Below are positions 25,960 through 34,811 of a stretch of 64,000 nt of DNA, in pieces. The translations under genes and the position numbers were made by a program. The DNA comes from Bacillus aerolatus (GTDB taxonomy: Bacteria > Bacillota > Bacilli > Bacillales > Domibacillaceae), in contig NZ_WEIO01000002.1 in the NCBI RefSeq assembly GCF_009183655.1, positions 1-64,000 of the forward strand. Reading direction: 5' to 3'. The first letter of the stretch is position 1. Every line of letters begins with the position of its first letter. The notes beneath the pieces were generated by a model. The model made no database searches, was not told the DNA's origin, and saw only the letters and a program-made list of their open reading frames with translations.

Positions 25960-26457
25960 ATGAATCAAGTTCAAAAGATCACGTATATGGCTTTGTTTAC
26001 GGCCATTGCGACATTCGGCTCTTCGCTCGTCTGGTTTCCCGCCGGTGTGGCTAAAGCGTATCCTGTCCAGCATGCGGTCAATGTGATGGCCGGTGTTTTA
26101 CTCGGACCGGGACCGGCAGTTATTATCGCTTTTGTGACCGGGCTGTTAAGAAACTTTATGGGAACGGGATCACTTTTAGCTTTCCCGGGCGGCATGATTG
26201 GTGCTTTCCTGGCTGGCTATATTTACCAAAAAACGAGCCGCAAGTGGGGAGCGGCTATTGGAGAAGTGACCGGTTCTGGAATCATTGCCTCTTTGTTTGC
26301 CGTGCCTTATGCAAAAATTTTGATGGGAACTGCTGCCGGAGCCTTTTTCTTCCTACCGGCTTTTCTCGTCAGCAGCTTGTCGGGATCATTGATTGGCTTC
26401 ATATTAGTTAGGCGGATTATCAAAATGAAGGTGTGGAAGTACCGCTTGAATAATTAG
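25960..26457 (+). CDS. thiW: Thiazole transporter, ECF S-component ThiW
   Basis: A 165-residue membrane protein with five to six hydrophobic helices. AVNVMAGVLLGPGPAVIIAFVTGLLRN and GTGSLLAFPGGMIGAFLAG are typical of ThiW. It is the substrate-binding S-component for hydroxyethylthiazole and needs the shared ECF ATPases and EcfT, which are not in the window. ATG at 25960 after GGAGG. Sole gene behind riboswitch 1. Confidence 0.88.
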   Translation: MNQVQKITYMALFTAIATFGSSLVWFPAGVAKAYPVQHAVNVMAGVLLGPGPAVIIAFVTGLLRNFMGTGSLLAFPGGMIGAFLAGYIYQKTSRKWGAAIGEVTGSGIIASLFAVPYAKILMGTAAGAFFFLPAFLVSSLSGSLIGFILVRRIIKMKVWKYRLNN

Positions 26458-26831
26458 TTCCAGCGGAGAGAAATGGCCAGCTTACAGCAGTCTGAGCTTT
26501 CTATATCCGGTCCTAGTTCCATCCGGATACTGTCTGGATTAAATGAAATTTTAGATTTTGTCATAACGCCAGCCGATTTAATAAGTTTCTCGACTTCTTT
26601 TCGGTCCGATGCCTGGGCAGCGGTCATTAACTTAAAAGCAAAATCGTTATTGGCTGTTAATTTAGTTAAAAGCAAATCTGTTTCTTTTAAAAGCGCTCTC
26701 ATTGATTGAGCAGACTGCTTAAATATTTTAACATTTACTTGTGGAAAAGATCTTTTTCCAGCAGAAGTGCAATAAATTTGATGAGACTTCGGAGTGGCTG
26801 AATAATAAGGGCATCGATATAGGCTGGTCAC
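26454..26831 (-). CDS. Conserved Bacillaceae protein of unknown function, start uncertain
   Basis: About 100-125 residues. The N-terminal part is rich in Tyr, Cys and Pro; the middle is a helical segment (FKQSAQSMRALLKETDLLLTKL, FAFKLMTAAQASD) and the C terminus ends CCKLAISLRW-N. I recall similar proteins with this CCKL..LRW tail in Bacillus but no function. The GTG at 26831 lacks a ribosome site; a strong GGGGGAGGTG lies about 50 bases further upstream but leads into another frame, so the 5' end may be frameshifted. It overlaps the thiW stop by four bases, tail to tail. Confidence 0.6.
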   Translation of the reverse strand: MTSLYRCPYYSATPKSHQIYCTSAGKRSFPQVNVKIFKQSAQSMRALLKETDLLLTKLTANNDFAFKLMTAAQASDRKEVEKLIKSAGVMTKSKISFNPDSIRMELGPDIESSDCCKLAISLRWN

Positions 26832-27011
26832 ACTACAGAGACAGCAATTGCAGCAATAATAGTATATAACTGCACACCTCCCCCATTTTTATTTAATATA
26901 TGGGCAGGATGAAAATAAGTGAATGGAGTAAATTTGTTATAAAATTCTGAATAGTATTGAATAAATGACGTTAATATGATAAAACTAAGGAAAGCTTAAT
27001 TGAATAGTTAT

Positions 27012-27099
27012 GCCATGGGGGTGCTTTGATAAGCTGAGAAAGGCAGATGGCCTTAACCCTTACAACCTGAACTGGATAATGCCAGCGTAGGGAAGTGGT
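27012..27099 (+). ncRNA. TPP (THI-box) riboswitch 2
   Basis: GGGGGTGCTTTGATAAGCTGAGA followed by ACAACCTGAACTGGATAATGCC and AGCGTAGGGAAG. The first strand carries AAGCTGAGA in place of the usual GGCTGAGA. It precedes ylmB-tenA-thiZXY. Confidence 0.92.
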
Positions 27100-27164
27100 T
27101 GTCTCTTTTTTGGAATATTGTTGAATATTTATTCATCGCAGTTAATGAGACTATGTAATTTACA

Positions 27165-27197
27165 GCCGCTTCTCTATCGTGAGGAGCGGCTTTTTTG
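27165..27197 (+). terminator. Terminator of TPP riboswitch 2
   Basis: GCCGCTTCTC/GAGGAGCGGC stem followed by TTTTTTG. Confidence 0.85.
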
Positions 27198-27200
27198 ATG

Positions 27201-27316
27201 TGTCCAGCTGCAGCGCCTAACCGCTCGAGGTCATATGCCAAATAACTGTGGCGGCTGAGAAACTGCCTCCTCGCTATCCGTCATATGCTTGTCGCGGCTA
27301 GACAGGCGCCTTCGCA
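27201..27316 (+). repeat. Imperfect palindromic intergenic repeat
   Basis: Begins TGTCCAGCTGCAGCGCCTA, has GGTCATATG and CATATGC arms, and closes with GCGGCTAGACAGGCGCC. The layout recalls a repeat seen in many Bacillus genomes that starts CAGC(T/G)GCAGCGCCTA. It sits between the riboswitch terminator and the ylmB ribosome site, so it is transcribed as part of the ylmB leader. Confidence 0.55.
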
Positions 27317-27340
27317 TTTCTATAGAGAGGGGTGATTCAA

Positions 27341-28678
27341 TTGGGGAAGTCATTGGATTTGTTGTTTAAGGAAATAGAGAGCCGTGAAGAGGAGCTTGTT
27401 GATTTGTTAAAAGAATTGATTTCTTTTAAAACACCGGCACCCCCGGCTAGAAATACGAGTGAAGCTCAAGGTTTTATCGCTTCATTTTTACAGAAGCATG
27501 GCTTTTCAATTGATAGATGGGATGTATATCCGGATGATCCGAATGTCGTTGGCTTATTAAAAGGTTCGGACAGCGAAAACTATCACAGTTTAATATTGAA
27601 CGGCCACATTGATGTGGCTGAAGTGAATGAAAATGAAATATGGGAAGGGGATCCTTTTCAAGCAGTTGTGAAAGGTGGAGCAGTTATTGGACGTGGTGCA
27701 GCAGACATGAAAGGCGGTCTTGCCGGAGCTTTATTTGCTGTTAAGCTGCTGCGTGAATCGGGGATTGCTCTTCCTGGTAATTTTATTTTTCAATCTGTTA
27801 TCGGTGAAGAAGTAGGGGAAGCAGGTACGCTGGAATGCTGTAAGCGTGGATACAAAGCTGATTTTGCAGTAGTTGTGGATACGAGTGACTTACATATACA
27901 AGGACAAGGCGGAGCGATCACCGGCTGGGTTACGCTGAAGAGTGATCAAACGTACCATGATGCGACGAGAAGAAATATGATTCACGCCGGCGGAAAACTG
28001 TTTGCGGCAAGTGCGATCGAAAAAATGGTGAAGATAATCGAAGGGCTTCAGGAACTCGAGCGCCATTGGGCAGTCACGAAAAGCTATCCTGGATTTCTAC
28101 CAGGTACAAACACGATTAATCCGGCTGTAATCGAAGGAGGCCGTCATGCTGCTTTTATTGCAGATGAGTGCCGGCTCTGGATTACGGTGCATTACTATCC
28201 AAATGAAACATATGAACAAGTAGCAAAAGAGGTGGAAGAGCATATACGGAATGTGGCAAAAGGTGATCCGTGGCTGAGAGAACACCCTCCACAATTTAAG
28301 TGGGGAGGAGCTTCGATGATTGAAGAGAGAGGAGAAATTTTCCCTTCTTTTGAAATCGATCCGAGCCATGCAGCTGTCCAGACACTCGTTCGATCTCATG
28401 AAGCAGTTTTAAAAAAGCCGCCGTTTATAGATGTCTCGCCAACTGTTACGGACGGCGGCTGGCTCGCTGATGCCGGTATCCCAACGGCTATTTACGGACC
28501 AGGTGATTTAAACAATGCCCATTCAGTTAACGAACAGCTGTCGATTGAACAGCTCGTGGATTATACGAAAGTTATTCTGTCTTTTATTTATGAATGGTGC
28601 CATACAAAACGGTCTGAAAAATCATTCGAAATCGTGAACAACGCGCCCGAAATGACAAACAACACTCTGAAATCGTGA
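27341..28678 (+). CDS. ylmB: Formylaminopyrimidine deformylase, YlmB-like M20 peptidase family
   Basis: A 445-residue M20-family metallohydrolase. Zn-site segments: LNGHIDV, GRGAADMKGG and the catalytic Glu pair in IGEEVGE. In Bacillus, YlmB removes the formyl group from N-formyl-4-amino-5-aminomethyl-2-methylpyrimidine, a breakdown product of thiamin. The context (THI-box, tenA, thiXYZ) fits exactly. TTG at 27341 is preferred (GAGAGGGGTG upstream); GTG at 27332 is the alternative. The last 17 residues come from tandem repeats and are probably not functional. Confidence 0.87.
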   Translation: MGKSLDLLFKEIESREEELVDLLKELISFKTPAPPARNTSEAQGFIASFLQKHGFSIDRWDVYPDDPNVVGLLKGSDSENYHSLILNGHIDVAEVNENEIWEGDPFQAVVKGGAVIGRGAADMKGGLAGALFAVKLLRESGIALPGNFIFQSVIGEEVGEAGTLECCKRGYKADFAVVVDTSDLHIQGQGGAITGWVTLKSDQTYHDATRRNMIHAGGKLFAASAIEKMVKIIEGLQELERHWAVTKSYPGFLPGTNTINPAVIEGGRHAAFIADECRLWITVHYYPNETYEQVAKEVEEHIRNVAKGDPWLREHPPQFKWGGASMIEERGEIFPSFEIDPSHAAVQTLVRSHEAVLKKPPFIDVSPTVTDGGWLADAGIPTAIYGPGDLNNAHSVNEQLSIEQLVDYTKVILSFIYEWCHTKRSEKSFEIVNNAPEMTNNTLKS

Positions 28679-28731
28679 ACAACACGCCTAAAATGACGAA
28701 CAACGCACCAAAATTGATAAACAAACGTCCG
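28629..28731 (+). repeat. Five degenerate tandem repeats of 20-21 bases
   Basis: Units start AAATCGTGAACAAC, AAATGACAAACAAC, AAATCGTGAACAAC, AAATGACGAACAAC and AAATTGATAAACAAAC, alternating 21 and 20 bases in length. They cover the end of ylmB, including its stop codon, and run into the gap before tenA. Confidence 0.8.
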
Positions 28732-28788
28732 CAAACAGCCATAGGCGCCCGGACGTAGTACTTAACATAGCCAAGGAGTGAAAGTTAA

Positions 28789-29463
28789 ATGAAATTCAGT
28801 GAAAGGTTACATAAAAAATTACAGCCGATCTGGCGGCAAAACCACAACCATCCTTTTGTGAAGGGAATAGGAGACGGTACACTTGATCAGCGGAAATTTC
28901 GCTTTTATATGATTCAAGATTATTTATATTTAATCGATTATTCAAAAGTGTTCGCCCTTGGAGCAGTTAAGGCGAATGATGTGGAGACGATGGGGAAATT
29001 TGCGTCTTTACTTAATTCCACACTTAATTTTGAAATGTCGCTTCACCGCCAGTATGCAGCCCGGTTTGGTATTTCCGAGGAAGAACTGGAGCAGGCGAAA
29101 CCTTCTCCAATCACACTAGCTTACACTCATTACATGCTTCATGCCAGTCAAAATGGAACGCTTGCAGAGCTGATTTCTGCGCTGCTTCCTTGTGCGTGGA
29201 GTTATTGGGAGATTGGAAAGGAATTAAACGAAATTCCGGGAGCAAGTGAACATGAGTTGTACGGCGATTGGGTGAAAATGTACTCTTCCAAGGAATTTGG
29301 TGAGCTCGCCACATGGTGCATCGAGTTATTAGATGAGCATACGACCGGAAAAAGTGAAAAAGAGCTCGCCAGATTAGAAGAAATTTTTCTGAACACGACC
29401 CGCTATGAATATATGTTTTGGGATATGGCTTACAATGAGCAAATGTGGCCTGGAGATGAATAA
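28789..29463 (+). CDS. tenA: Aminopyrimidine aminohydrolase / thiaminase II
   Basis: TenA of 224 residues. Catalytic Cys135 is in LLPCAWSYW at the same position as in B. subtilis, and the Glu near 207 is in RYEYMFWDMAY. It hydrolyses 4-amino-5-aminomethyl-2-methylpyrimidine (the YlmB product) to HMP. ATG after AAGGAGTG. Its last codons overlap the start of thiZ. Confidence 0.95.
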   Translation: MKFSERLHKKLQPIWRQNHNHPFVKGIGDGTLDQRKFRFYMIQDYLYLIDYSKVFALGAVKANDVETMGKFASLLNSTLNFEMSLHRQYAARFGISEEELEQAKPSPITLAYTHYMLHASQNGTLAELISALLPCAWSYWEIGKELNEIPGASEHELYGDWVKMYSSKEFGELATWCIELLDEHTTGKSEKELARLEEIFLNTTRYEYMFWDMAYNEQMWPGDE

Positions 29464-30232
29464 AAGGGTTTTAGAGTTTCAGGAAGTGACTTTTTCTTAT
29501 AAAGAAAAGAAACAGGGGCATTCTGTCCCTGTTCTTGATTCTTTAAATATACATATTTACGACCGGGAATTTATTACGATTGTTGGAGCAAGCGGGTCAG
29601 GAAAAAGTACACTTTTCCGGTTAATTACCGGCCTTGAAGAACCGGCCAAAGGACAAATTTTTATTAATGGACAAGTCCACGAAAGCCGTCTCGGGCAAAC
29701 AGGCTACATGCCCCAGCACGACCTGCTCATGCCTTGGCGGACGATCAGTGAAAATGCCGCTCTTCCGCTCGAGGTAAAAGGCGGGCATAAAGAAGAAGCC
29801 CGTAAAAAGATTCTTCCTCTTCTTAAAGAATTCGGATTAGAGGGGATGGAAAATCGCTTTCCTCATGAATTGTCAGGCGGTATGAGACAGCGTGTTTCTT
29901 TTTTACGCACCGTATTGAGCGGGTCGAATGTGCTCTTGCTCGATGAACCTTTCAGTGCGCTTGATGCGATTACAAGGCTTTCTATGCAGGAATGGCTGAT
30001 GACTCAGTGGGAAAAACGGAAAACAACGATCGTGTTTATTACGCATGATGTCAATGAAGCCCTTTTTCTGTCTGACCGCATTTTCATTTTCTCTGAAAAG
30101 CCTGTCTGCTCGCTGCAAGAAGTAAAAGTGCCGCTCCCAAGGCCAAGAAAGTTAACAGACTTGAATCGGCCCGCCATTCTTGAATTAAAGGAGGATTTGC
30201 TTGAGAAGCTGAGGGGGAAGGTGAAGACATGA
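29456..30232 (+). CDS. thiZ: Formylaminopyrimidine ABC transporter ATPase ThiZ
   Basis: A 258-residue ATPase of the nitrate/sulfonate/taurine type: Walker A GASGSGKST (44-52), signature LSGGMRQRVSFLR, Walker B VLLLDEPFSALD. ATG at 29456 overlaps the tenA stop by eight bases, so translation is coupled. Powers ThiX and ThiY, uptake of the thiamin breakdown pyrimidine. Confidence 0.88.
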   Translation: MNKRVLEFQEVTFSYKEKKQGHSVPVLDSLNIHIYDREFITIVGASGSGKSTLFRLITGLEEPAKGQIFINGQVHESRLGQTGYMPQHDLLMPWRTISENAALPLEVKGGHKEEARKKILPLLKEFGLEGMENRFPHELSGGMRQRVSFLRTVLSGSNVLLLDEPFSALDAITRLSMQEWLMTQWEKRKTTIVFITHDVNEALFLSDRIFIFSEKPVCSLQEVKVPLPRPRKLTDLNRPAILELKEDLLEKLRGKVKT

Positions 30233-30981
30233 CGAGTGGCAAAGGGATTTTGCCGGCTGCCCTGCTGATTGCCGCCTTTCTTATTATCTGGGAAGCGGCG
30301 GCGAGAGGAGTTAACATGATGTTTATCCTTCCGCCGCCGACCGGTATTTTAAGCAAGCTTTGGCAATTAAAAGAGCCGCTTTTCTTCGAACATTTGCCTG
30401 CCACGCTATCTATTATCGTCATCGGCCTGGCTATTTCGGTTATTTTAGGTGTTGGTATTGCAGTTTGGATGAGCATCAGTCCGTCAGTAGAAAAAGCGAT
30501 TTATCCCATCATTATTTCGTCGCAAATGATTCCTATTATTGCCTTGGCGCCGATCTTTGTTCTTTGGTTCGGTTATTCCATTTGGAGTAAAGTAGTCGTA
30601 ACCGTTTTGATTACGTTCTTTCCCATTACTGTTAACACATTTGATGGATTAAAATCTGGCAGTAAAGAGCTGAAAGAACTGTTGCTGACGATGGGGGCAG
30701 GAAAAAAGGAAATATTTTTTAAACTGCTCATTCCTTCTGCTTTGCCTCACTTTTATTCAGGGTTGAAAGTAGCTGTCACACTAAGTGTGATTGGTGCAGC
30801 CATTGGCGAGTGGCTCGGTGCCCAGGCAGGACTAGGTTATTTCAGCCGGCGGATGATGACTCAGTTTGATGGCGCCGCCGTTTTTGCGCCGATTGTGTTA
30901 TTGTCAGCCATTGGCATTGTGTTGTTTATACTCGTGAAATGTATTGAAAATAGATCGCTAAAATGGAGGAAAATAGAATGA
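30229..30981 (+). CDS. thiX: Formylaminopyrimidine ABC transporter permease ThiX
   Basis: A 250-residue BPD-type permease with six hydrophobic helices. The coupling loop is ELLLTMGAGKKEIFFKLLIPSALP. Its ATG overlaps the thiZ stop (ATGA), and its own stop overlaps the thiY start the same way. Confidence 0.88.
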   Translation: MTSGKGILPAALLIAAFLIIWEAAARGVNMMFILPPPTGILSKLWQLKEPLFFEHLPATLSIIVIGLAISVILGVGIAVWMSISPSVEKAIYPIIISSQMIPIIALAPIFVLWFGYSIWSKVVVTVLITFFPITVNTFDGLKSGSKELKELLLTMGAGKKEIFFKLLIPSALPHFYSGLKVAVTLSVIGAAIGEWLGAQAGLGYFSRRMMTQFDGAAVFAPIVLLSAIGIVLFILVKCIENRSLKWRKIE

Positions 30982-31985
30982 AAAAGTGGTTATTCATCAT
31001 ACTAGCTGTGCTGCTTGCCGGCTGCAGTTCCAGTGGAGAAAAACAAGAAGCTGCTCCTGCGGGCGGAGAAAAGAAAAAAGAGGAAAAGGTCACGATTATG
31101 CTCGATTGGTATCCGAACGCTGTGCATAGTTTTTTATACGCTGCTGAAGAAAAAGGGTACTTTCAAGAAGAAGGAATCGATTTGGATATTCAATTCCCGG
31201 CTAATCCAACCGATCCAATTAATTTGGCAGCTGCCGGAAAAGTGACGCTCGGCATCTCGTATCAGCCCGATGTCATTATGGCACGGACAGATCAGGGAGT
31301 AGACGTCAAGGCTGTCGGAGCGATTGTCCGTTCACCGCTCAACCATGTCATGTTTTTAAAAGACAGTCCGATCGAGTCTCCGAAAGATCTGGAAGGAAAA
31401 ACAGTCGGCTTTACGGGCATTCCATTAAATGAAGCGATTATTGATACAATGGTGGAACAAGACAAGGGAAATCCGGAAAAAGTAAAAATGACTGATGTCG
31501 GGTTTGAGTTAAATTCGGCAATTGTCAGCAAAAAAGCAGATGCGGTCGTCGGTGCTTATATTAACCATGAAGTCCCGCTGTTAAAATATGAAGGCTATGA
31601 AACTCGCAATTTAGATCCAACAAAGTACGGCGTGCCTAACTTTTATGAACTCGTCGCTGTCACGAGCGATCAAACGTGGGAAGCCGAGCAAGAAAAAATA
31701 AAAGCTTTTTGGCGTGCAGCTGAAAAAGGCTTTGAGTTCACCGAAAAGAATCCTGATGAAGCGCTGCAAATTTTATTAAGCAAACAAGATGAAGCGAATT
31801 TCCCGCTTGTAGAAGAAGTGGAAAAACAAAGCCTTGATATTCTGTTGCCAAAAATGAAGTCAGAGGAAGGGTTTGGCAGCCAAACGAAACAACCATGGGA
31901 GGAAACAGCTGACTGGATGAAAGAAGCCGGCCTGATTAAAAATGAGCCAAACTTAGAGGAAATGTTTGTGAATATAGCAAACTAA
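30978..31985 (+). CDS. thiY: Formylaminopyrimidine-binding lipoprotein ThiY
   Basis: A 335-residue NMT1/THI5-like binding protein. Lipobox LLAGC with Cys16. The mature part opens with VTIMLDWYPNAVHSFLY, a hallmark of pyrimidine-binding THI5-like proteins, followed by GISYQPDVIMA and GFTGIPLNEAI. Start ATG at 30978 after GGAGGAAA, inside the thiX stop. Confidence 0.9.
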   Translation: MKKWLFIILAVLLAGCSSSGEKQEAAPAGGEKKKEEKVTIMLDWYPNAVHSFLYAAEEKGYFQEEGIDLDIQFPANPTDPINLAAAGKVTLGISYQPDVIMARTDQGVDVKAVGAIVRSPLNHVMFLKDSPIESPKDLEGKTVGFTGIPLNEAIIDTMVEQDKGNPEKVKMTDVGFELNSAIVSKKADAVVGAYINHEVPLLKYEGYETRNLDPTKYGVPNFYELVAVTSDQTWEAEQEKIKAFWRAAEKGFEFTEKNPDEALQILLSKQDEANFPLVEEVEKQSLDILLPKMKSEEGFGSQTKQPWEETADWMKEAGLIKNEPNLEEMFVNIAN

Positions 31986-31990
31986 TAAAA

Positions 31991-32034
31991 AACCCACTAA
32001 ATCTCTATAAACATAGCGATTTAGTGGGTTTTTG
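31991..32034 (+). terminator. Terminator of the ylmB-thiY operon
   Basis: AACCCACTAAATC/GATTTAGTGGGTT stem followed by TTTGTG. Confidence 0.85.
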
Positions 32035-32076
32035 TGATACGATACGAAGATAGATGGTGTGAAAGGGGAAAGAGGC

Positions 32077-32889
32077 ATGGGAAAAGGACTTGAAGGAAAA
32101 CGGATTGTGATTGCCGGCTCCAGAAAAACAGAAGAAATGAGTGCTATTATTGAAAAACAAGGAGGTACAGCACTCGTCAGGCCATTGCAGGGGACCGTGT
32201 TTTTGGCAGAAGAAGAGGTCGGCTCCGAGATTAAAGAGTTGATCAGCACTCAAGTCGACTGGGTGATTTTTACGACAGGGATCGGCACAGAAGCGTTAGT
32301 AGAGACTGCCGGCAAGCTTGGGATAAAGGAAGATTTTTTACAAGTGATTCAACACGCGAAAGTGGCAGTCAGAGGTTATAAAACATTCGCAGCTTTAAAA
32401 AAGTTAGGGGTGACGCCAGCCGCGACTGATGACGATGGCACAACAGCCGGGCTGATCAGGGCGCTGGACAAGGAAGACCTAGTAAACAAACGTGTGGCTG
32501 TTCAGCTTCATGGAGAAAAGGCGCCAGCATTAATGGCATTTTTGGATAAAAAAGGAGCAGAAGTGCAGTGCTTGCTTCCTTACCGCCACCATGCACCGGA
32601 AGAAGAAACAGTAGGGAAATTGTTAAATGAAGTGTTGAACAAAGAAGTGGATGTTGTTTGCTTTACGACAGCGATTCAAGTACGTTCGTTATTTGATTAC
32701 GCGAAACAGACTGGGCGCACAGAAGAGCTGCTTTCTGCATTTACTGCCAGCACGCTGGCCGGGGCAGTAGGAAAAGTAACAGCTGAAGCACTGACAGAAG
32801 AAGGTGTTACCCGCATGGTCGTACCGGAGCTCGAGCGGATGGGCGCGATGATCATGGAGCTGTCGAGATTTTATAAAGAGTTAAACTAG
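32077..32889 (+). CDS. Uroporphyrinogen-III synthase family protein (HemD-like)
   Basis: A 270-residue HEM4-domain protein. Both lobes are visible: N-terminal GKRIVIAGSRKTEEM and WVIFTTGIGTEAL; C-terminal KRVAVQLHGEKAP, VVCFTTAIQVRSLFDY and LAGAVGKVTAEALTEEGV. The family closes hydroxymethylbilane to uroporphyrinogen III. The gene is far from other hem genes, flanked by thiamin operons, so it may be a second copy with another role. ATG at 32077 after AAAGGGGAAAGAGG. Confidence 0.78.
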   Translation: MGKGLEGKRIVIAGSRKTEEMSAIIEKQGGTALVRPLQGTVFLAEEEVGSEIKELISTQVDWVIFTTGIGTEALVETAGKLGIKEDFLQVIQHAKVAVRGYKTFAALKKLGVTPAATDDDGTTAGLIRALDKEDLVNKRVAVQLHGEKAPALMAFLDKKGAEVQCLLPYRHHAPEEETVGKLLNEVLNKEVDVVCFTTAIQVRSLFDYAKQTGRTEELLSAFTASTLAGAVGKVTAEALTEEGVTRMVVPELERMGAMIMELSRFYKELN

Positions 32890-32982
32890 CAGCCAAGCGC
32901 TGGACTGACTTTAACAAAGAATACACTCAATCAAAACATTGAAATTTTCAGAAATAAAAGGTACACTTTATACACAACTAAA

Positions 32983-33084
32983 TCGTGAACCGGGAGCTGG
33001 CGGATGCCGGCTGAGAGTGCAGCTATACCGCTGTAGACTGTGTGAACCTGTTGGATAATGCCAGCGCAGGGAATGTGACGACCA
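32983..33084 (+). ncRNA. TPP (THI-box) riboswitch 3
   Basis: GGATGCCGGCTGAGAGTGC and GTGTGAACCTGTTGGATAATGCC...GCGCAGGGAA. The variable arm between them is short. Controls thiM-thiD-thiE. Confidence 0.92.
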
Positions 33085-33119
33085 AAAAGAGTACGTGCGC
33101 TGGCATCGTGCTCTTTTTG
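33084..33119 (+). terminator. Terminator of TPP riboswitch 3
   Basis: AAAAAGAG-ACG/CGT-CTCTTTTT stem. Its loop (33096-33106, TGCGCTGGCAT) is perfectly complementary to the aptamer segment ATGCCAGCGCA at 33058-33068. Confidence 0.8.
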
Positions 33120-33155
33120 TTTGTTAATTAACATCAAGTGGAAAGGATTGGGGAT

Positions 33156-33965
33156 ATGGATAGTAAGGTGGTCGTTCAAACACTGACAAAAGTAAGAGAG
33201 CAAAGTCCTCTCGTACATAACATCACAAATGTCGTCGTAACAAACTTTACAGCCAATGGACTGCTTGCCCTCGGAGCATCACCGGTGATGGCTTATGCGA
33301 AAGAAGAAGTGGCAGATATGGCAAAAATTGCAGGAGCGCTCGTGTTAAATATAGGCACGCTTGATGAAGAAAAGGTAGAGTCGATGATTATAGCGGGCAA
33401 AGCCGCCAATGAAACCGGTGTACCGGTTGTGTTCGATCCGGTGGGAGCTGGGGCAACCGCTTACCGGACAGAAGCTGCCCGCCGAATCATGAGGGAAGTG
33501 AAAGTAGCCGTTTTACGAGGAAATGCGGCCGAAGTCGCTCACGTGACGGGAAGGAAATGGGAAATCAAAGGTGTAGACGCAGGAAAAAGCAACGGAAATA
33601 CAGTAGAGCTGGCGAAAGAAGCAGCTGCGAAATGGCAAACGATAGCAGTAATTACAGGAAAAGCAGATGTCATTGCGGACAGAGAATCAGCGTTCCTTAT
33701 TCATAATGGGGATCCGATGCTGACGAAAGTGACCGGAGCCGGCTGTTTATTGAGTGCTGTTATTGGAGCATTTACTGCCGTGGAAAAAGATGCGGCTGCG
33801 GCTGCGATTGCTGCTGTTGTCACTTATGGGGTAGCAGCAGAAGCAGCGATGAAAATTCGGGGAGAAGAAGGGCCGGGCAGCTTTCAGATTGAATTTTTAA
33901 ATCAGCTGGCTAAGGTGGGAGAAGAAAATATTGCCGCGTTTGCCGAAATAGAAAAACTTTTTTAA
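33156..33965 (+). CDS. thiM: Hydroxyethylthiazole kinase
   Basis: ThiM of 269 residues, phosphorylating the thiazole imported by ThiW. Family segments: [45 protein letters not shown] and the anion-hole [13 protein letters not shown] with the catalytic-region Cys. ATG at 33156 preferred over GTG at 33138. First of the thiMDE operon. Confidence 0.95.
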   Translation: MDSKVVVQTLTKVREQSPLVHNITNVVVTNFTANGLLALGASPVMAYAKEEVADMAKIAGALVLNIGTLDEEKVESMIIAGKAANETGVPVVFDPVGAGATAYRTEAARRIMREVKVAVLRGNAAEVAHVTGRKWEIKGVDAGKSNGNTVELAKEAAAKWQTIAVITGKADVIADRESAFLIHNGDPMLTKVTGAGCLLSAVIGAFTAVEKDAAAAAIAAVVTYGVAAEAAMKIRGEEGPGSFQIEFLNQLAKVGEENIAAFAEIEKLF

Positions 33966-33986
33966 TGACTAGCGGAGGTGGAGAAA

Positions 33987-34811
33987 ATGAAAGTGAGTAA
34001 AGCATTGACGATTGCGGGTTCGGATAGCGGGGGAGGGGCCGGCATTCAAGCAGATTTAAAAACATTTCAAGAGCTTGGTGTGTTTGGCATGTCCGCATTA
34101 ACAGCGGTTACGGCGCAAAACACGTTAGGGGTACACGGGGTCTATCCATTGACTGTAGAAGCAGTGGAAGCACAAATAGAGGCAATTGGACAGGATATGG
34201 GAACAGACGCACTGAAAACCGGCATGCTGTTCAGTGGAGAAATTATTCAAGCTGTTGCCCGGAAAATCGAACAGTTTGGTTGGAAGAAAGTAGTTGTCGA
34301 TCCGGTCATGATTGCTAAAGGAGGCGCTTCTTTGCTGAAGGAAGAAGCAGTCAAGGCAATGACGGAATATTTGATGCCGCTAGCTGCGGTGATTACACCG
34401 AATATACCAGAAGCGGAAGTGCTCACGGACATACGCATCCAGTCGCTCGATGACCGGAAGCGTGCGGCAGAAAAGCTGTTCCGCTCAGGTGTGAAAAATA
34501 TCGTAATAAAAGGCGGACATGCGGATGACGGAGACGAGCTCATCGACTTGCTGTATGATGGCAAAGAATTTACCAGTTTCACAAGCAGCCGCATACCGAC
34601 CAAGAATACACATGGGACAGGCTGTACATTTGCTGCGGCAATAACGGCTGAACTAGCTAAAGGACAAACGGTAAAGAAGGCTGTAGAAACAGCCGTGCAT
34701 TATGTCCATGCAGCGATCGAAATGGATTTACAAATCGGGAAAGGACACGGACCAACGAACCATTGGGCGTTTAAAAGAAAAGAGGCAGCTATTCATGCGG
34801 AATATAAGTGA
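33987..34811 (+). CDS. thiD: Hydroxymethylpyrimidine (phosphate) kinase
   Basis: ThiD of 274 residues of the ribokinase fold. [22 protein letters not shown] at the N terminus, [11 protein letters not shown] in the middle and [13 protein letters not shown] with the phosphoryl-transfer GTGC motif. It phosphorylates HMP twice. ATG at 33987 after GGAGGTGGAG. Overlaps thiE by 17 bases. Confidence 0.95.
   Translation: MKVSKALTIAGSDSGGGAGIQADLKTFQELGVFGMSALTAVTAQNTLGVHGVYPLTVEAVEAQIEAIGQDMGTDALKTGMLFSGEIIQAVARKIEQFGWKKVVVDPVMIAKGGASLLKEEAVKAMTEYLMPLAAVITPNIPEAEVLTDIRIQSLDDRKRAAEKLFRSGVKNIVIKGGHADDGDELIDLLYDGKEFTSFTSSRIPTKNTHGTGCTFAAAITAELAKGQTVKKAVETAVHYVHAAIEMDLQIGKGHGPTNHWAFKRKEAAIHAEYK

Noticed and set aside
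28629-28731. CRISPR-like array
   Set aside because: Units are contiguous 20-21-base degenerate repeats with no unique spacers and no cas genes; reported instead as a tandem repeat.
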